Of a stretch of 64,000 nucleotides of DNA, positions 16,439 to 24,644 are shown in pieces. The notes beneath the pieces were generated by a model. It was not told where the DNA came from and made no database searches. It saw nothing but the letters and a program-made list of their open reading frames with translations. The stretch's first letter is position 1, and each line of letters begins with the position of its first letter. The DNA is from Paenisporosarcina sp. HGH0030 (GTDB lineage: Bacteria > Bacillota > Bacilli > Bacillales_A > Planococcaceae): NCBI RefSeq assembly GCF_000411295.1, contig NZ_KE150421.1:1672632-1736631 (forward strand). The letters are read 5' to 3'. The translations under genes and the position numbers were made by a program.

Positions 16439-16966
16439 TTACTTGTTTCGTAAAACCGAGATAAACCCATCCAAGATTTCATGACTAAAAGTAAAGCCTT
16501 TACGTTTATAGAATTCTAATGCGGCGGCGTTGCCATTTGAGACAAAGATAAAATAATCCTCCACATCTTCAAATTGTTTCAACCACTCCATCGACAACTT
16601 AAAAAGCGTCGACCCAACTCCGTATTGTCTATATTCTTCTTTAATATAAAATTGCGATAAACAACCTACATTCATTCTATTAACACTAGATAGGTCAAAA
16701 AAAGTGGCAAATTCATTTGAATACGTTTCTTTAGGAGAGATATTCGAATAGACATACCCAACAATCTGCTCACCATCTTTAACGATAACCGTGTAATTAT
16801 GTAATGCTTTTTTAACAGAAGGTATCAACCGTGTGTCAAAATTCATGTTGTCAAAGAGTTCTGGAGTTATGAATGCTTTTGACTTTTGAAAGGTCATAAG
16901 TTCATTGCAAGTATCTCGAAGGCATTCAATCTTTTCGTCAGGTGAAATTTCATAAGTTAAGTTCAT
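16439..16966 (-). CDS. GNAT family N-acetyltransferase
   Basis: 175 residues. The acetyl-CoA binding motif A (EEYRQYGVGSTLFKLSMEW) and motif B (NGNAAALEFYKRKGF) are clear, at about residues 110-130 and 148-162. It transfers acetyl from acetyl-CoA to an unknown amine. Ribosome site AAAGGAATGGG before ATG. Probably transcribed together with the downstream unknown gene. Confidence 0.87.
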   Translation of the reverse strand: MNLTYEISPDEKIECLRDTCNELMTFQKSKAFITPELFDNMNFDTRLIPSVKKALHNYTVIVKDGEQIVGYVYSNISPKETYSNEFATFFDLSSVNRMNVGCLSQFYIKEEYRQYGVGSTLFKLSMEWLKQFEDVEDYFIFVSNGNAAALEFYKRKGFTFSHEILDGFISVLRNK

Positions 16967-17507
16967 TTTCCCATTCCTTTCTTAATAATAATTACCAATT
17001 ATTAAACTTTTTATATTCTATAACAGATTTCAATACAATGATATGTAAACATCACTTCTATATTCCAACCCTCAATTGTGATTAAAATCTCTTCCAAAAT
17101 GGGCCATTTGAGTAAATGCTACTTTTTAGCTTGATGCTTTTATGTCATTCAAGTTTCTCTAACGCTCTCACCACTTATATCGGAAAAATACATAAACAAA
17201 AAACTTTCATATGGTAGTTAATAGGAATTAAGAACAAGCTTTTTTTATGTGAAAATGATTTTTCACTAAAACTTTAATGACTATTATTAATCTCCTTTTT
17301 ACTGTTTCGACTTTTAAATACAAAGAAAAATAGGTTATCGACAGAAGATTACAAAACCTCTTATGTACTAATAACTTTTTATGACTTAAATTAAGGTTGT
17401 AGGAAAAACGAATCAATGAAAAATGAATCGTTTTATTTTTTGTAAATAGAATAGATATTTATATCTAATTTATTAGTAATAAATGTAAGAGTTTTCATTT
17501 TGGGTAT
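16967..17507. other. A/T-rich non-coding gap before the NWY operon
   Basis: About 540 bp with no gene I can support on either strand; the longest frame (minus strand, 17228-17416) has no ribosome site and no protein-like composition. It probably carries the promoter of the GNAT gene at its left end and regulatory DNA for the operon on the right. Confidence 0.5.
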
Positions 17508-17525
17508 AAAGTGAAACTTCACTTT
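17508..17525. promoter_or_regulatory. Perfect palindrome, candidate operator of the NWY operon
   Basis: AAAGTGAA, two bases AC, TTCACTTT: an 8+2+8 perfect palindrome, overlapping GGGTATAAAG and followed by ACTATAAATTATTC, 45 bp before the leader ATG. A repressor or activator site is plausible. I see no standard sigma-A -35/-10 pair at proper spacing. Confidence 0.45.
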
Positions 17526-17569
17526 TACTATAAATTATTCTGGTCTATTGGCCCCAAGGGAGAGGTAGA

Positions 17570-17689
17570 ATGAATCAACTTTTCAATTCAGCTTATTCGT
17601 AACAACATTTGCATCATCTATTTGCTCCAATTGTTGCTGACCGTTTTGAAAGAATCGTACAAGCAATTGGAAGGGAGAGGAATTATTGA
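17570..17689 (+). other. Leader reading frame broken by one stop, overlapping the next start
   Basis: ATG 17570 sits 4-10 nt behind a strong AAGGGAGAGG site and encodes MNQLFNSAYS before TAA 17600-17602. In the same frame the sequence goes on as QHLHHLFAPIVADRFERIVQ and AIGRERNY, ending at TGA 17687-17689, which overlaps the TTG start (17686) of the next gene. Without the TAA this would be a 39-residue, translationally coupled first gene. Either it is a recent nonsense mutation, or the short peptide works as a leader. Family unknown. Confidence 0.5.
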
Positions 17690-18120
17690 AAAAGATTTTT
17701 GGAATTATTATTGCATCCTCTGTGCTACTTGGTGCAGGAACCATGTATGCAAAAACCGATTCTGCAGCCAACCTTTCTAATTGGTATGAGCATTCATTTC
17801 AAAATGAAAGCATGAAATTAGGGGTGGAAACAGGTGCTGGACTCTGGAGAACGTTTTCGAACGTTAAAATCTTTGTAAGCGAAGTCAAACAATCTTTTGA
17901 TACCTCGCTTGCAAGCTTCACGGCAAAACGTGTTAGTGAAGCAACAACTGAAATTGAACAATACGAAATCGATACAGAAAATCGCTTGGAACAAACAGTT
18001 TCAGAATTAAAAGATGAAAACCTCAAAGTGTATTCAAAACAAGCGAATATTAATGAGGATATCGAAGAAGACATCGAACAAAGCGTAGAAGAAATTTTAG
18101 AAGAAGTATTAAGTGAGTAG
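17686..18120 (+). CDS. Exported helical protein with NWY motif, paralogue 1
   Basis: 144 residues. Signal peptide (IIIASSVLLGAGTMYA), then AANLSNWYEHSF right after the cleavage site, a helical middle and a very acidic tail (EDIEEDIEQSVEEILEEVL). Predicted to be secreted or surface associated, rich in helix and probably coiled coil. TTG start behind GGGAGAGG, coupled to the leader frame. First of three consecutive genes whose products share signal peptide, L-x-N-W-[YF] motif and helical body. I do not know a characterised member of the family. Confidence 0.75.
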   Translation: MKKIFGIIIASSVLLGAGTMYAKTDSAANLSNWYEHSFQNESMKLGVETGAGLWRTFSNVKIFVSEVKQSFDTSLASFTAKRVSEATTEIEQYEIDTENRLEQTVSELKDENLKVYSKQANINEDIEEDIEQSVEEILEEVLSE

Positions 18121-18186
18121 CATTCAAATGGATCTTGCAAAATGCTTGAATTCATTCAAAAAACCAACCACAAAGGGGACATTCAA

Positions 18187-18954
18187 ATGTTAAAAACAAT
18201 CAAAGGTAAAGTAATCGCAGGAACAGTATCAGTAGTATTATTATCAAGCGCTGGAGCAGCATTTGCTAATTCGGATGCTGGAGCAAAATTGCAAAATTGG
18301 TATGCTGGTCAATTTGGTTTAGCTACTTCAAACATTTTAAATGATGTGGAAGATAATGTGAGTGGAAAAGTTAATGGTTGGGCTAGTGAATATGAAGGCT
18401 TAAAAACAGCAGCTGGAACAAGTATTGTAGCTGATGGAACTAGTGCAACTAATACAGCAAGTGATAATATCGATGCGAAAACTCAAGAACACATCGCTTC
18501 TATTGATGCAAAACAAGCACAAATTGAAAGATATATGGATGGTCAGTTTGCAACACTTAAATTTGCGGCAAATGGATTAATCAATGAAGCTGGAAGAGGA
18601 GCTTTAGCATATGCAAATTCAGATTTAACTTCTTTCACTGGAGATAAAGGTGTTACTGCACGTGCTAACTTGACTACAGCATTAGAAGCTGATACGGCTT
18701 CAGCTGTTGCTGAATTAGAAAAAGCAATTGCTGACGCAAAAGGAGAACTTCAAACTCAATTAGATACAAAAGAAGCAGCAACTACAGAAGCGATTATAGC
18801 TGCAATTGATGCTAAGATTGTTGAACTTCGTGGCACCATCACTGCTAAACGCGATGCATTAGTTGCTGCTCAAAAATTACTTATTGACGCAAAAGCACTT
18901 GAAATGGAAAATGCTGCAAAAGATGCATTACAAGCTGTTGTTAACGGCATTTAA
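18187..18954 (+). CDS. Exported Ala-rich helical protein with NWY motif, paralogue 2
   Basis: 255 residues. Signal peptide ending AAFANS, then AGAKLQNWYAGQF, followed by a long Ala/Glu/Lys-rich helical body with heptad-like spacing (AELEKAIADAKGELQTQLD, IDAKIVELRGTITAKRDAL). Such composition is typical of fibre-forming or S-layer-like secreted proteins, but function is unknown. The codon choice is strikingly uniform (GCA, GAA, ATT), as in highly expressed genes. Start at ATG 18187, 8 nt after AAGGGGAC; an upstream ATG (18142) lacks a ribosome site. It ends 18 bp before a hairpin. Confidence 0.78.
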   Translation: MLKTIKGKVIAGTVSVVLLSSAGAAFANSDAGAKLQNWYAGQFGLATSNILNDVEDNVSGKVNGWASEYEGLKTAAGTSIVADGTSATNTASDNIDAKTQEHIASIDAKQAQIERYMDGQFATLKFAANGLINEAGRGALAYANSDLTSFTGDKGVTARANLTTALEADTASAVAELEKAIADAKGELQTQLDTKEAATTEAIIAAIDAKIVELRGTITAKRDALVAAQKLLIDAKALEMENAAKDALQAVVNGI

Positions 18955-18971
18955 TTAGTAATTTAATACTC

Positions 18972-19002
18972 AATAAGGACCTCGTAGTTTGGGGTCCTTA
19001 TT
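18972..19002 (+). terminator. Intercistronic hairpin between NWY genes 2 and 3
   Basis: AATAAGGACC and GGTCCTTATT around an 11-nt loop, followed by only a weak T run (TTGTTG). It lies between paralogues 2 and 3 and ends 22 bp before ATG 19024, so it may lower read-through and protect the upstream message from the 3' side. Confidence 0.65.
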
Positions 19003-19023
19003 GTTGTAACTGGAGGTAACGAA

Positions 19024-19734
19024 ATGCTGAGCAGACTTGAGAAATATAAAAAGATTCAAAAGAGAAAAAAGATAATTTTGTTGGTAGCCGCAGTAGTGCT
19101 AACTCTCGGGATTGGCAGTGGAGTGAAAACTACGTTCGCAGATGCAGATGTAAGCACGCTATTGATTAATTGGTTTAAAAATAAAGAATCCGAATCCCTT
19201 AATGAAATTGATAAAGCGATTACGGATGAAAAAACAATACTTCTAGCTCAATTGAAAGTAGAATTGAAAAACGAAATGGATTCTGCTAAACAAGAACTAG
19301 ATGCATTTACGGAAAAACAGAAGTCTGATCGTATTGCTTCACTCCGTCAGTATGCAAATGAGTTAATTGAGAATTTGAATGTTGATACAACTGAACAACA
19401 AGATAAAATTACTGCACAAATCAATTCAATCATGAACGAAGCAATCGCTCAAATGGACCAAGCGGTTATTATTGTTCCTGAAACGATTCCTGAAGTCCCT
19501 CCTGTCTCAGAAGGAGAAAATTCATCGAAACCAAATGAAAATGAACAGGAACCAGCAACCGAACCTGTTCAAGTTCCTGCACCTTCAACACCGGTTCCTG
19601 AACCCGCTCCTATTTCTGACCCTTTGCCAAACCCGGAATCAGATTCCACATCTGCTAATGGTGTTGATAACGTTCAAGCTAATCGCAATCCAAGTACTGC
19701 AGACGAATTAGAAAACGCTGTTGAAAATGACTAA
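19024..19734 (+). CDS. Exported protein with NWF motif, coiled coil and Pro-rich tail, paralogue 3
   Basis: 236 residues. Basic N-terminus, membrane/signal segment (IILLVAAVVLTLGIGSGVK), STLLINWFKNKESES after it, a coiled-coil region (about 60-145) and a Pro/Glu/Thr-rich tail (about 150-236; repeated VPEP/PAP units). The Pro-rich tail resembles wall-spanning segments, but no LPXTG or SLH module follows. Good ribosome site CTGGAGGTAACGAA. Last gene of the operon; terminator at 19748. Confidence 0.75.
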   Translation: MLSRLEKYKKIQKRKKIILLVAAVVLTLGIGSGVKTTFADADVSTLLINWFKNKESESLNEIDKAITDEKTILLAQLKVELKNEMDSAKQELDAFTEKQKSDRIASLRQYANELIENLNVDTTEQQDKITAQINSIMNEAIAQMDQAVIIVPETIPEVPPVSEGENSSKPNENEQEPATEPVQVPAPSTPVPEPAPISDPLPNPESDSTSANGVDNVQANRNPSTADELENAVEND

Positions 19735-19747
19735 CGCTATATAACTG

Positions 19748-19772
19748 AGACTCTCTTTGGAGAGTCTTTTCT
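19748..19772 (+). terminator. Terminator of the NWY operon
   Basis: AGACTCTC, loop TTTG, GAGAGTCT followed by TTTCTTTTT. Confidence 0.85.
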
Positions 19773-19884
19773 TTTTCGCTTCATAATGGGGTTCTCAGGA
19801 AATCGGCACGCAACTTTCTCTAAGTTTTGAAAATCGGTTATATCTCACAGTATTGTTATATGTCACCAACTCAAAAACATAAAA

Positions 19885-19913
19885 AAATCCAGAATCAATT
19901 GGTTTCTGGATTT
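19885..19913 (-). terminator. Terminator of the sunset-domain gene
   Basis: AAATCCAGAA, loop, TTCTGGATTT with A/T runs on both sides; about 40 bp past the stop codon at 19953. Confidence 0.75.
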
Positions 19914-19952
19914 CTAAATTAAATTATAAAATAGTTGTTTGCTGCGGAACAA

Positions 19953-20591
19953 TCATCTTTTTGATTCCCGATACCCAGCAGCCCGCGCTGCGGATTTTGT
20001 ACAGAAAGTATCTTCAGGTTCTGTTATATCGTAGAAGTCTCCTGAAGGCACATGAAAAATCTTTTCCCCTGAGCTGGATATATTCCCTTTGATTTTCAAG
20101 CAGGAACGTTCTGCTTTTTCCTTAGCAGCTTGTTCGGCCTTTTCTCTTGCAGCCTGCGCCGATTTTTCCTTCTCGGCTTGTTCTGCTCTTTCTATAGCAG
20201 CCTGTTCAGCCTGTTCTTTTTCTTCCTGTTGCTTTTTCTTTTTATCAAAGTCATCAGTCACTTTTACGGGTGCAATTAAACTTGTATCAGACTCATTGTC
20301 AGTGTCCGATTCAGATTCACTTACAGGTTGTTCATACCATTCTTTATAGTGTTCAATAATGCAAGGAATCAAAAACCATAGCAATAAAAGTAAAGCTAGT
20401 ATAATCACGAGTCTCCATTGCCAAATGGATTGGCCCTTTTTCTTTCTAACCTTGTACCATTTAGCAACTAGCAAAATCAATAAGACGAGAAGAATATTCC
20501 ACCAAGCAGAAAAGATGCACACGATGATAAAGTATATAAATAATAAAACGTATAACAGGAATATCCCTATTAAGCTAAGCAGGTCTAGCAA
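19953..20591 (-). CDS. Membrane protein with Ala/Glu/Lys linker and C-terminal sunset domain
   Basis: 212 residues: two or three membrane segments (about 5-50 and 62-80), a charged helical linker with repeated EQA/AEKEK units (about 120-165), and a C-terminal Cys-containing module (CLKIKGNISSSGEKIFHVP, DFYDITEPEDTFC, AARAAGYRESKR) that matches the 'sunset' domain often fused to secreted nucleases. Here no nuclease is attached. Start moved to TTG 20591, 7 nt after GGAGGG, rather than ATG 20624. Function unknown. Confidence 0.75.
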   Translation of the reverse strand: MLDLLSLIGIFLLYVLLFIYFIIVCIFSAWWNILLVLLILLVAKWYKVRKKKGQSIWQWRLVIILALLLLLWFLIPCIIEHYKEWYEQPVSESESDTDNESDTSLIAPVKVTDDFDKKKKQQEEKEQAEQAAIERAEQAEKEKSAQAAREKAEQAAKEKAERSCLKIKGNISSSGEKIFHVPSGDFYDITEPEDTFCTKSAARAAGYRESKR

Positions 20592-20744
20592 AAATGTTCC
20601 CTCCAAATTTATGTATTGAACCATTAGTTTTTGGAGACTACGATTCCACTTAAATCATTGTTCATCCTTTAGTCCAATAAAACCATGATAATATTATCAT
20701 AGAAATACATAAATATTGAGAGAAGTAAAAATTACCAATATTTA

Positions 20745-20787
20745 AAGATGCCTGTTACTCATTTCTAAATGAAGCAACAGGCATCTT
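20745..20787 (-). terminator. Terminator of the CoA-transferase gene
   Basis: AAGATGCCTGTT and AACAGGCATCTT arms, 13 bp past the stop codon, T-rich on both outer sides. Confidence 0.75.
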
Positions 20788-20799
20788 TTCATCTTCTTA

Positions 20800-22317
20800 T
20801 TAATAAACCAACTGCCCAACTTCATGTAGCATAGTCCCATTTTGTTTAAGGTTGGTATGCCACGAGAAAGCTTTTTCTAGTACGTGTGGGGTCTGACCAC
20901 CACGTGTTAATGCTTCTGCGTAATATTCCAATAATTGTGCACGATATGTTGGATGTGCACAGTTTTCAATAATTACTAGTACTCTTTCTCGTGGAGCTAA
21001 GCCTCGTAAATCAGCGTAGCCTTGTTCGGTGACCACGATGTCCACGTCGTGTTCGGTATGGTCAACATGTGACACAAACGGGACGATGCTTGAAATATTG
21101 CCGCCTTTTGCGGTGGATTTCGTAACGAAAATCGCAAGACGTGCATTTCGGGCAAAGTCGCCGGAGCCTCCTATACCGTTCATCATTTTCGTACCTGATA
21201 CATGAGTCGAGTTGACGTTTCCGTAAATGTCGAACTCCAAGGCCGTATTGATTGAAATGAGTCCGAGACGACGAATGATTTCCGGGTGATTCGAGATTTC
21301 CTGAGGACGCATGATGAGTTTATCGCGGTACTTCTCAAAGTTTCCGAACACTTTATTCATTTTGTCCTCTGATAACGTAATTGAACAACAAGAAGCTGAT
21401 TTCACTTTTCCTGCATCAATTAAGTCGAAAACCGAATCCTGTAACACTTCAGAATAGACATCAAGATCCGTGAATTCTGAATCGACCATCCCGTGTAACA
21501 CAGCATTCGCCACAGAGCCGATTCCCGATTGAAGTGGTGCAAGTTTATCCGTCAGTCTTCCAACGCGAATTTCTGAACGTAGAAATTCGAGTAAATGGTC
21601 TGCCATTTGCTTAGTTTCAGCATCTGGAGAGACGATCGTAGAAGGTGAGTCCATCTGATTCGTGAAAACGATTCCTTTAATCTTCGCTGGGTCAATCTTA
21701 ATACCAGAGGTCCCAATTCTGTCATCTGGGTTCATTAACGGAATCGGTTTACGTTCACCTTGTTGACCAGTGTCATAAATATCATGCAGCCCTTCAAGCA
21801 TTTCTGGCTGCGCCATATTGATTTCTACAATGATGTGCTTCGCATGTTCCGCGAAAATCGATGAGTTTCCAACCGATGTCGTTGGGATAATCAAGCCATC
21901 TTCCGAAATTGAAACCGCTTCCAAAATTGCAAAGTCAATCGGACCAATAACTCCCGCACGAATAAATTCTGCCGTATGCGACAGATGTTGATCGACAAAC
22001 AGCATTTCCCCATCATTTATTTTGCCACGCATAGTCGGATCTGCTTGGAATGGCAATCGTTTTCCGACAATACCCGCTTCTGCAAAAGCCTTATCGATAT
22101 CCGAGCCAAGAGAAGCACCAGTATATATATTCACTTTGAATGTTTCAGTTTCGGCACGCTTGATTAACGCAAATGGAACCGCTTTCGCATCTCCTGCACG
22201 TGTGAACCCACTTAGGCCTAGCGTCATCCCATCATTAATCCACGTTGCCGCTTCTTCAGGCGTAACTACGCGATTTTTTAAATTCGGGTGTTTGATTCGT
22301 TTTAATTTTTCTTCCAT
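20800..22317 (-). CDS. Acetyl-CoA hydrolase/succinate CoA-transferase family enzyme
   Basis: 505 residues, the usual length of the class I acetyl-CoA:succinate (or other carboxylate) CoA-transferases. Visible signatures are TLGLSGFTRAGDAKAVP near the N-terminus, SGIGSVANAV, the probable catalytic Glu in DVYSEVLQDS, GIGGSGDFARNA and VVTEQGYADLRGLAPRER. It moves CoA between acetyl-CoA and carboxylates, linking acetate and TCA metabolism. Ribosome site GAGGG before ATG. It lies downstream of a LytTR regulator gene with phased repeats between them, suggesting specific control. Confidence 0.88.
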   Translation of the reverse strand: MEEKLKRIKHPNLKNRVVTPEEAATWINDGMTLGLSGFTRAGDAKAVPFALIKRAETETFKVNIYTGASLGSDIDKAFAEAGIVGKRLPFQADPTMRGKINDGEMLFVDQHLSHTAEFIRAGVIGPIDFAILEAVSISEDGLIIPTTSVGNSSIFAEHAKHIIVEINMAQPEMLEGLHDIYDTGQQGERKPIPLMNPDDRIGTSGIKIDPAKIKGIVFTNQMDSPSTIVSPDAETKQMADHLLEFLRSEIRVGRLTDKLAPLQSGIGSVANAVLHGMVDSEFTDLDVYSEVLQDSVFDLIDAGKVKSASCCSITLSEDKMNKVFGNFEKYRDKLIMRPQEISNHPEIIRRLGLISINTALEFDIYGNVNSTHVSGTKMMNGIGGSGDFARNARLAIFVTKSTAKGGNISSIVPFVSHVDHTEHDVDIVVTEQGYADLRGLAPRERVLVIIENCAHPTYRAQLLEYYAEALTRGGQTPHVLEKAFSWHTNLKQNGTMLHEVGQLVY

Positions 22318-22391
22318 ATTAAAAACCCTCTATTTCATGACTTTTTCAATAATTCTAACAAACAAAATACAGATTTTGAGGTTTAGGGTAA

Positions 22392-22439
22392 GAAACAGGG
22401 ATTTACCCGCTGAAACAGGCAAATCCCTCTCTGAAACAG
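22392..22439 (-). promoter_or_regulatory. Three phased CTGTTTC repeats, candidate LytTR binding sites
   Basis: On the minus strand CTGTTTC occurs at 22439-22433, 22418-22412 and 22398-22392, that is with 21- and 20-bp steps. LytTR regulators typically bind pairs of about 9-bp direct repeats at roughly 21-bp spacing. The array sits between a LytTR gene and the CoA-transferase, 75-120 bp before the latter's start; a possible -10 TAGAAT lies downstream. Confidence 0.55.
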
Positions 22440-22443
22440 TAGA

Positions 22444-23088
22444 TTAGAAATCAAGTAACTTCCGAAAATAGCTGGCATACGATTGACTCACCGGAATTTT
22501 CGTTCCGTCATTCATCAGCAACACGAGTGTAGAATGCGTATCCGGAAATACTTCGCGAATCTGGTGGACATTGACGATAAACGAGCGATGGCATCGAACG
22601 AACAACTCACGTGGCAAAATAAATTCAAACGCCTGGAGCGATTTGCGGTGAGTACCCGAAACTCCATTTGCTTCTATATGCGTTTTCTTCCCTCGCACTT
22701 CCAGAAACTTCACATCTGTAAATGGCACTGGAACCCACCCGTCCTGAGTCTTCAGCATGACGACAGACTTCCCTTCCGTGAAAGAAGGATAAATGGCTGT
22801 TACGCTTCCAACGACTTTTCCATCACGATGGAAAGGTACGGCCATGCCATGGTATGGAACAGCAAATACATCACGATTAATGAAGTCCGAGACCTTTTGT
22901 CCAGACGATAACGCCTTATGAGCAAGCGACCCTGGTTTCACCATGTCCCCCGCCTTTATTTTCAAATCCACTCGGACGCTTGGACGGTAATACACATAGT
23001 GTTCCCCGTCGGATACAGCAATCGAGATTTCATCCGAAAACAACTCCCCAATCACATCCAGCATTTCATAATCCTGAAAATCCTTCAT
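22444..23088 (-). CDS. LytTR-type transcriptional regulator with N-terminal sensor-like domain
   Basis: 214 residues. The C-terminal 100 residues are a LytTR DNA-binding domain (VKFLEVRGKKTHIEANG, LFVRCHRSFIVNVHQIREV, GTKIPVSQSYASYFRKLL). The N-terminal 110 residues (SIAVSDGEHYVYYRPS, GKVVGSVTAIYP) resemble a PAS/GAF-like sensor rather than a response-regulator receiver, so it is not an ordinary two-component partner. It lies 126 bp upstream of the CoA-transferase gene on the same strand and is its likely regulator. Ligand unknown. Confidence 0.85.
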   Translation of the reverse strand: MKDFQDYEMLDVIGELFSDEISIAVSDGEHYVYYRPSVRVDLKIKAGDMVKPGSLAHKALSSGQKVSDFINRDVFAVPYHGMAVPFHRDGKVVGSVTAIYPSFTEGKSVVMLKTQDGWVPVPFTDVKFLEVRGKKTHIEANGVSGTHRKSLQAFEFILPRELFVRCHRSFIVNVHQIREVFPDTHSTLVLLMNDGTKIPVSQSYASYFRKLLDF

Positions 23089-23184
23089 CTTGCAAAAGCA
23101 CCTCTCTCGTAAACTAACATTCCTTCCTTCAATAATAACTGGTATTGGGGATGTATGGACAAAGACTGCTCATATAAGAACAAA

Positions 23185-23219
23185 AAACGAAGGATATGAC
23201 CACGTCACTTCCTTCGTTT
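23185..23219 (-). terminator. Terminator of the lipase-like gene
   Basis: AAACGAAGGA and TCCTTCGTTT arms, on the minus strand followed by TTGTTC; 11 bp beyond the stop codon at 23230. Confidence 0.75.
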
Positions 23220-23229
23220 CTGTTTGTCC

Positions 23230-24558
23230 TTATTTTAAATAATTGATCGCTCGTTTCAGGTAAATATCTATATCTGTTTCGTTAAAATACGAAAAATGAT
23301 TCCATCCATTTGTAGTGTGAGGAATTTTGATTTCGTTAATGGTCACCATATTGTCCGTATGTACGATCCCGTCATTCAACAGACCCAGATTTTTCCCGGC
23401 GAATGCAAAGTACTTTTTATTGGCATTTATTAAATCACTTGAATTTAATTGGCTGATAAAACCTGAGTTATTGGCGAGATCATGGAAACCTTGTAAATTC
23501 CCTGGCCTTACCAAGTGCCAAAAGTCTTCACTTTTTATTGAATTTTTGCCCATTATGTTACTAAGTATGCCATAAAGGATTAAGCATTTTCGAGCTAACA
23601 TTGGGACACTAATCAAGATCGAGCCATTATTCGGTGTTCCAGCCATGATGATTTTATCTATCGGTGCCTTTTGTTCGATATAAGCAGAACGGCTGACCAG
23701 TCCCCCCATGCTATGAGCTACGATTAATATTTCCTTATGAGGATACTTCTTCTTTAAACTCTCTACTTCTTTAGCCAAGAAAATCCCATTGTCTCTTATT
23801 CTTTCATCTACTGTGAGGTATTCAAAACCAAAAACTTCATAGTCATGACTTAGTGTATTAAACAAATTGAAGAATGAAGCACCTATACTGGATACCAATC
23901 CGTGGACGATGATTGCTATAGGTTTGTTTGGATCTATGGATTCATCAGCTAGTTTTTCCTTTCGGAATGAATCGTCTCCATCTTTTATTAATCTGAAAAG
24001 ACCGAGTTCACTTGGTTCGCTTTGAAACTTATTTAATACAATGTAAAAACTTTTATCAGAGGATAAACCAGTCGTCTTTGAACTTATACTGTCTACATGA
24101 CTTGAAATTCTTTCAAGGTCTTCTATCGAATTATTGGTCAAGTAGTTAATCTGTCGTTTATTAATTTTAGCTTCCACAGCGTTATTGCCTTCAGAGTGTC
24201 TGAGTATTTCAATTCTCGGAGAAATTTGAGAAAACAACTCAACATTATTCTCTATATTGTCCAGGTCCAGTAACTGAAGAAAATTATCTTGTATCGCAAA
24301 AAAGTATTCATCGTTTTTGCCTTTTAATCGAAAGGATTTTTCTATGTTAAAGTTTTTAATATTAACTTTAAATAACTGCTTAGTAGTTGAATGAGGCATG
24401 CTATTCAGGAGGTTGCTGCTTCTCTTTTCAACTTGTTCAATAGAAAGTTCTTGATTATTAATTAAAAATGCATCGTCTGCATCTAAACTGTTTACTTGAG
24501 GCGAAAGTGTATTAATAATAATTTCACGGTCATTTACATAGATAAATTCCTCATTCAT
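23230..24558 (-). CDS. Alpha/beta-hydrolase, lipase/PGAP1-like
   Basis: 442 residues. The N-terminal half (about 1-200) is a polar domain without recognised family. The C-terminal half is an alpha/beta-hydrolase: PIAIIVHGLVSSIGASFF (oxyanion loop, about 208-225), the nucleophile elbow VAHSMGG (Ser about 281), and a late NHFSYF His (about 427). No signal peptide is seen, so it may act inside the cell or be exported another way. Ribosome site AAGGAGGGG. Substrate unknown. Monocistronic. Confidence 0.82.
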   Translation of the reverse strand: MNEEFIYVNDREIIINTLSPQVNSLDADDAFLINNQELSIEQVEKRSSNLLNSMPHSTTKQLFKVNIKNFNIEKSFRLKGKNDEYFFAIQDNFLQLLDLDNIENNVELFSQISPRIEILRHSEGNNAVEAKINKRQINYLTNNSIEDLERISSHVDSISSKTTGLSSDKSFYIVLNKFQSEPSELGLFRLIKDGDDSFRKEKLADESIDPNKPIAIIVHGLVSSIGASFFNLFNTLSHDYEVFGFEYLTVDERIRDNGIFLAKEVESLKKKYPHKEILIVAHSMGGLVSRSAYIEQKAPIDKIIMAGTPNNGSILISVPMLARKCLILYGILSNIMGKNSIKSEDFWHLVRPGNLQGFHDLANNSGFISQLNSSDLINANKKYFAFAGKNLGLLNDGIVHTDNMVTINEIKIPHTTNGWNHFSYFNETDIDIYLKRAINYLK

Positions 24559-24644
24559 CTTGTCCCCTCCTTGAAACCCTTTGGAACTTCATTCGACAAT
24601 ATGTAATGGAAAACCTTCATTCATTTCATTTTAAACATAGAACA

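Noticed and set aside
17228..17416. 62-codon minus-strand gene in the NWY upstream region
   Set aside because: No ribosome site, A/T-driven composition, ends in random sequence.
17500..17507. Sigma-B promoter (-10 GGGTAT at 17502)
   Set aside because: No GTTTAA-like -35 element at the required 12-15 bp distance.
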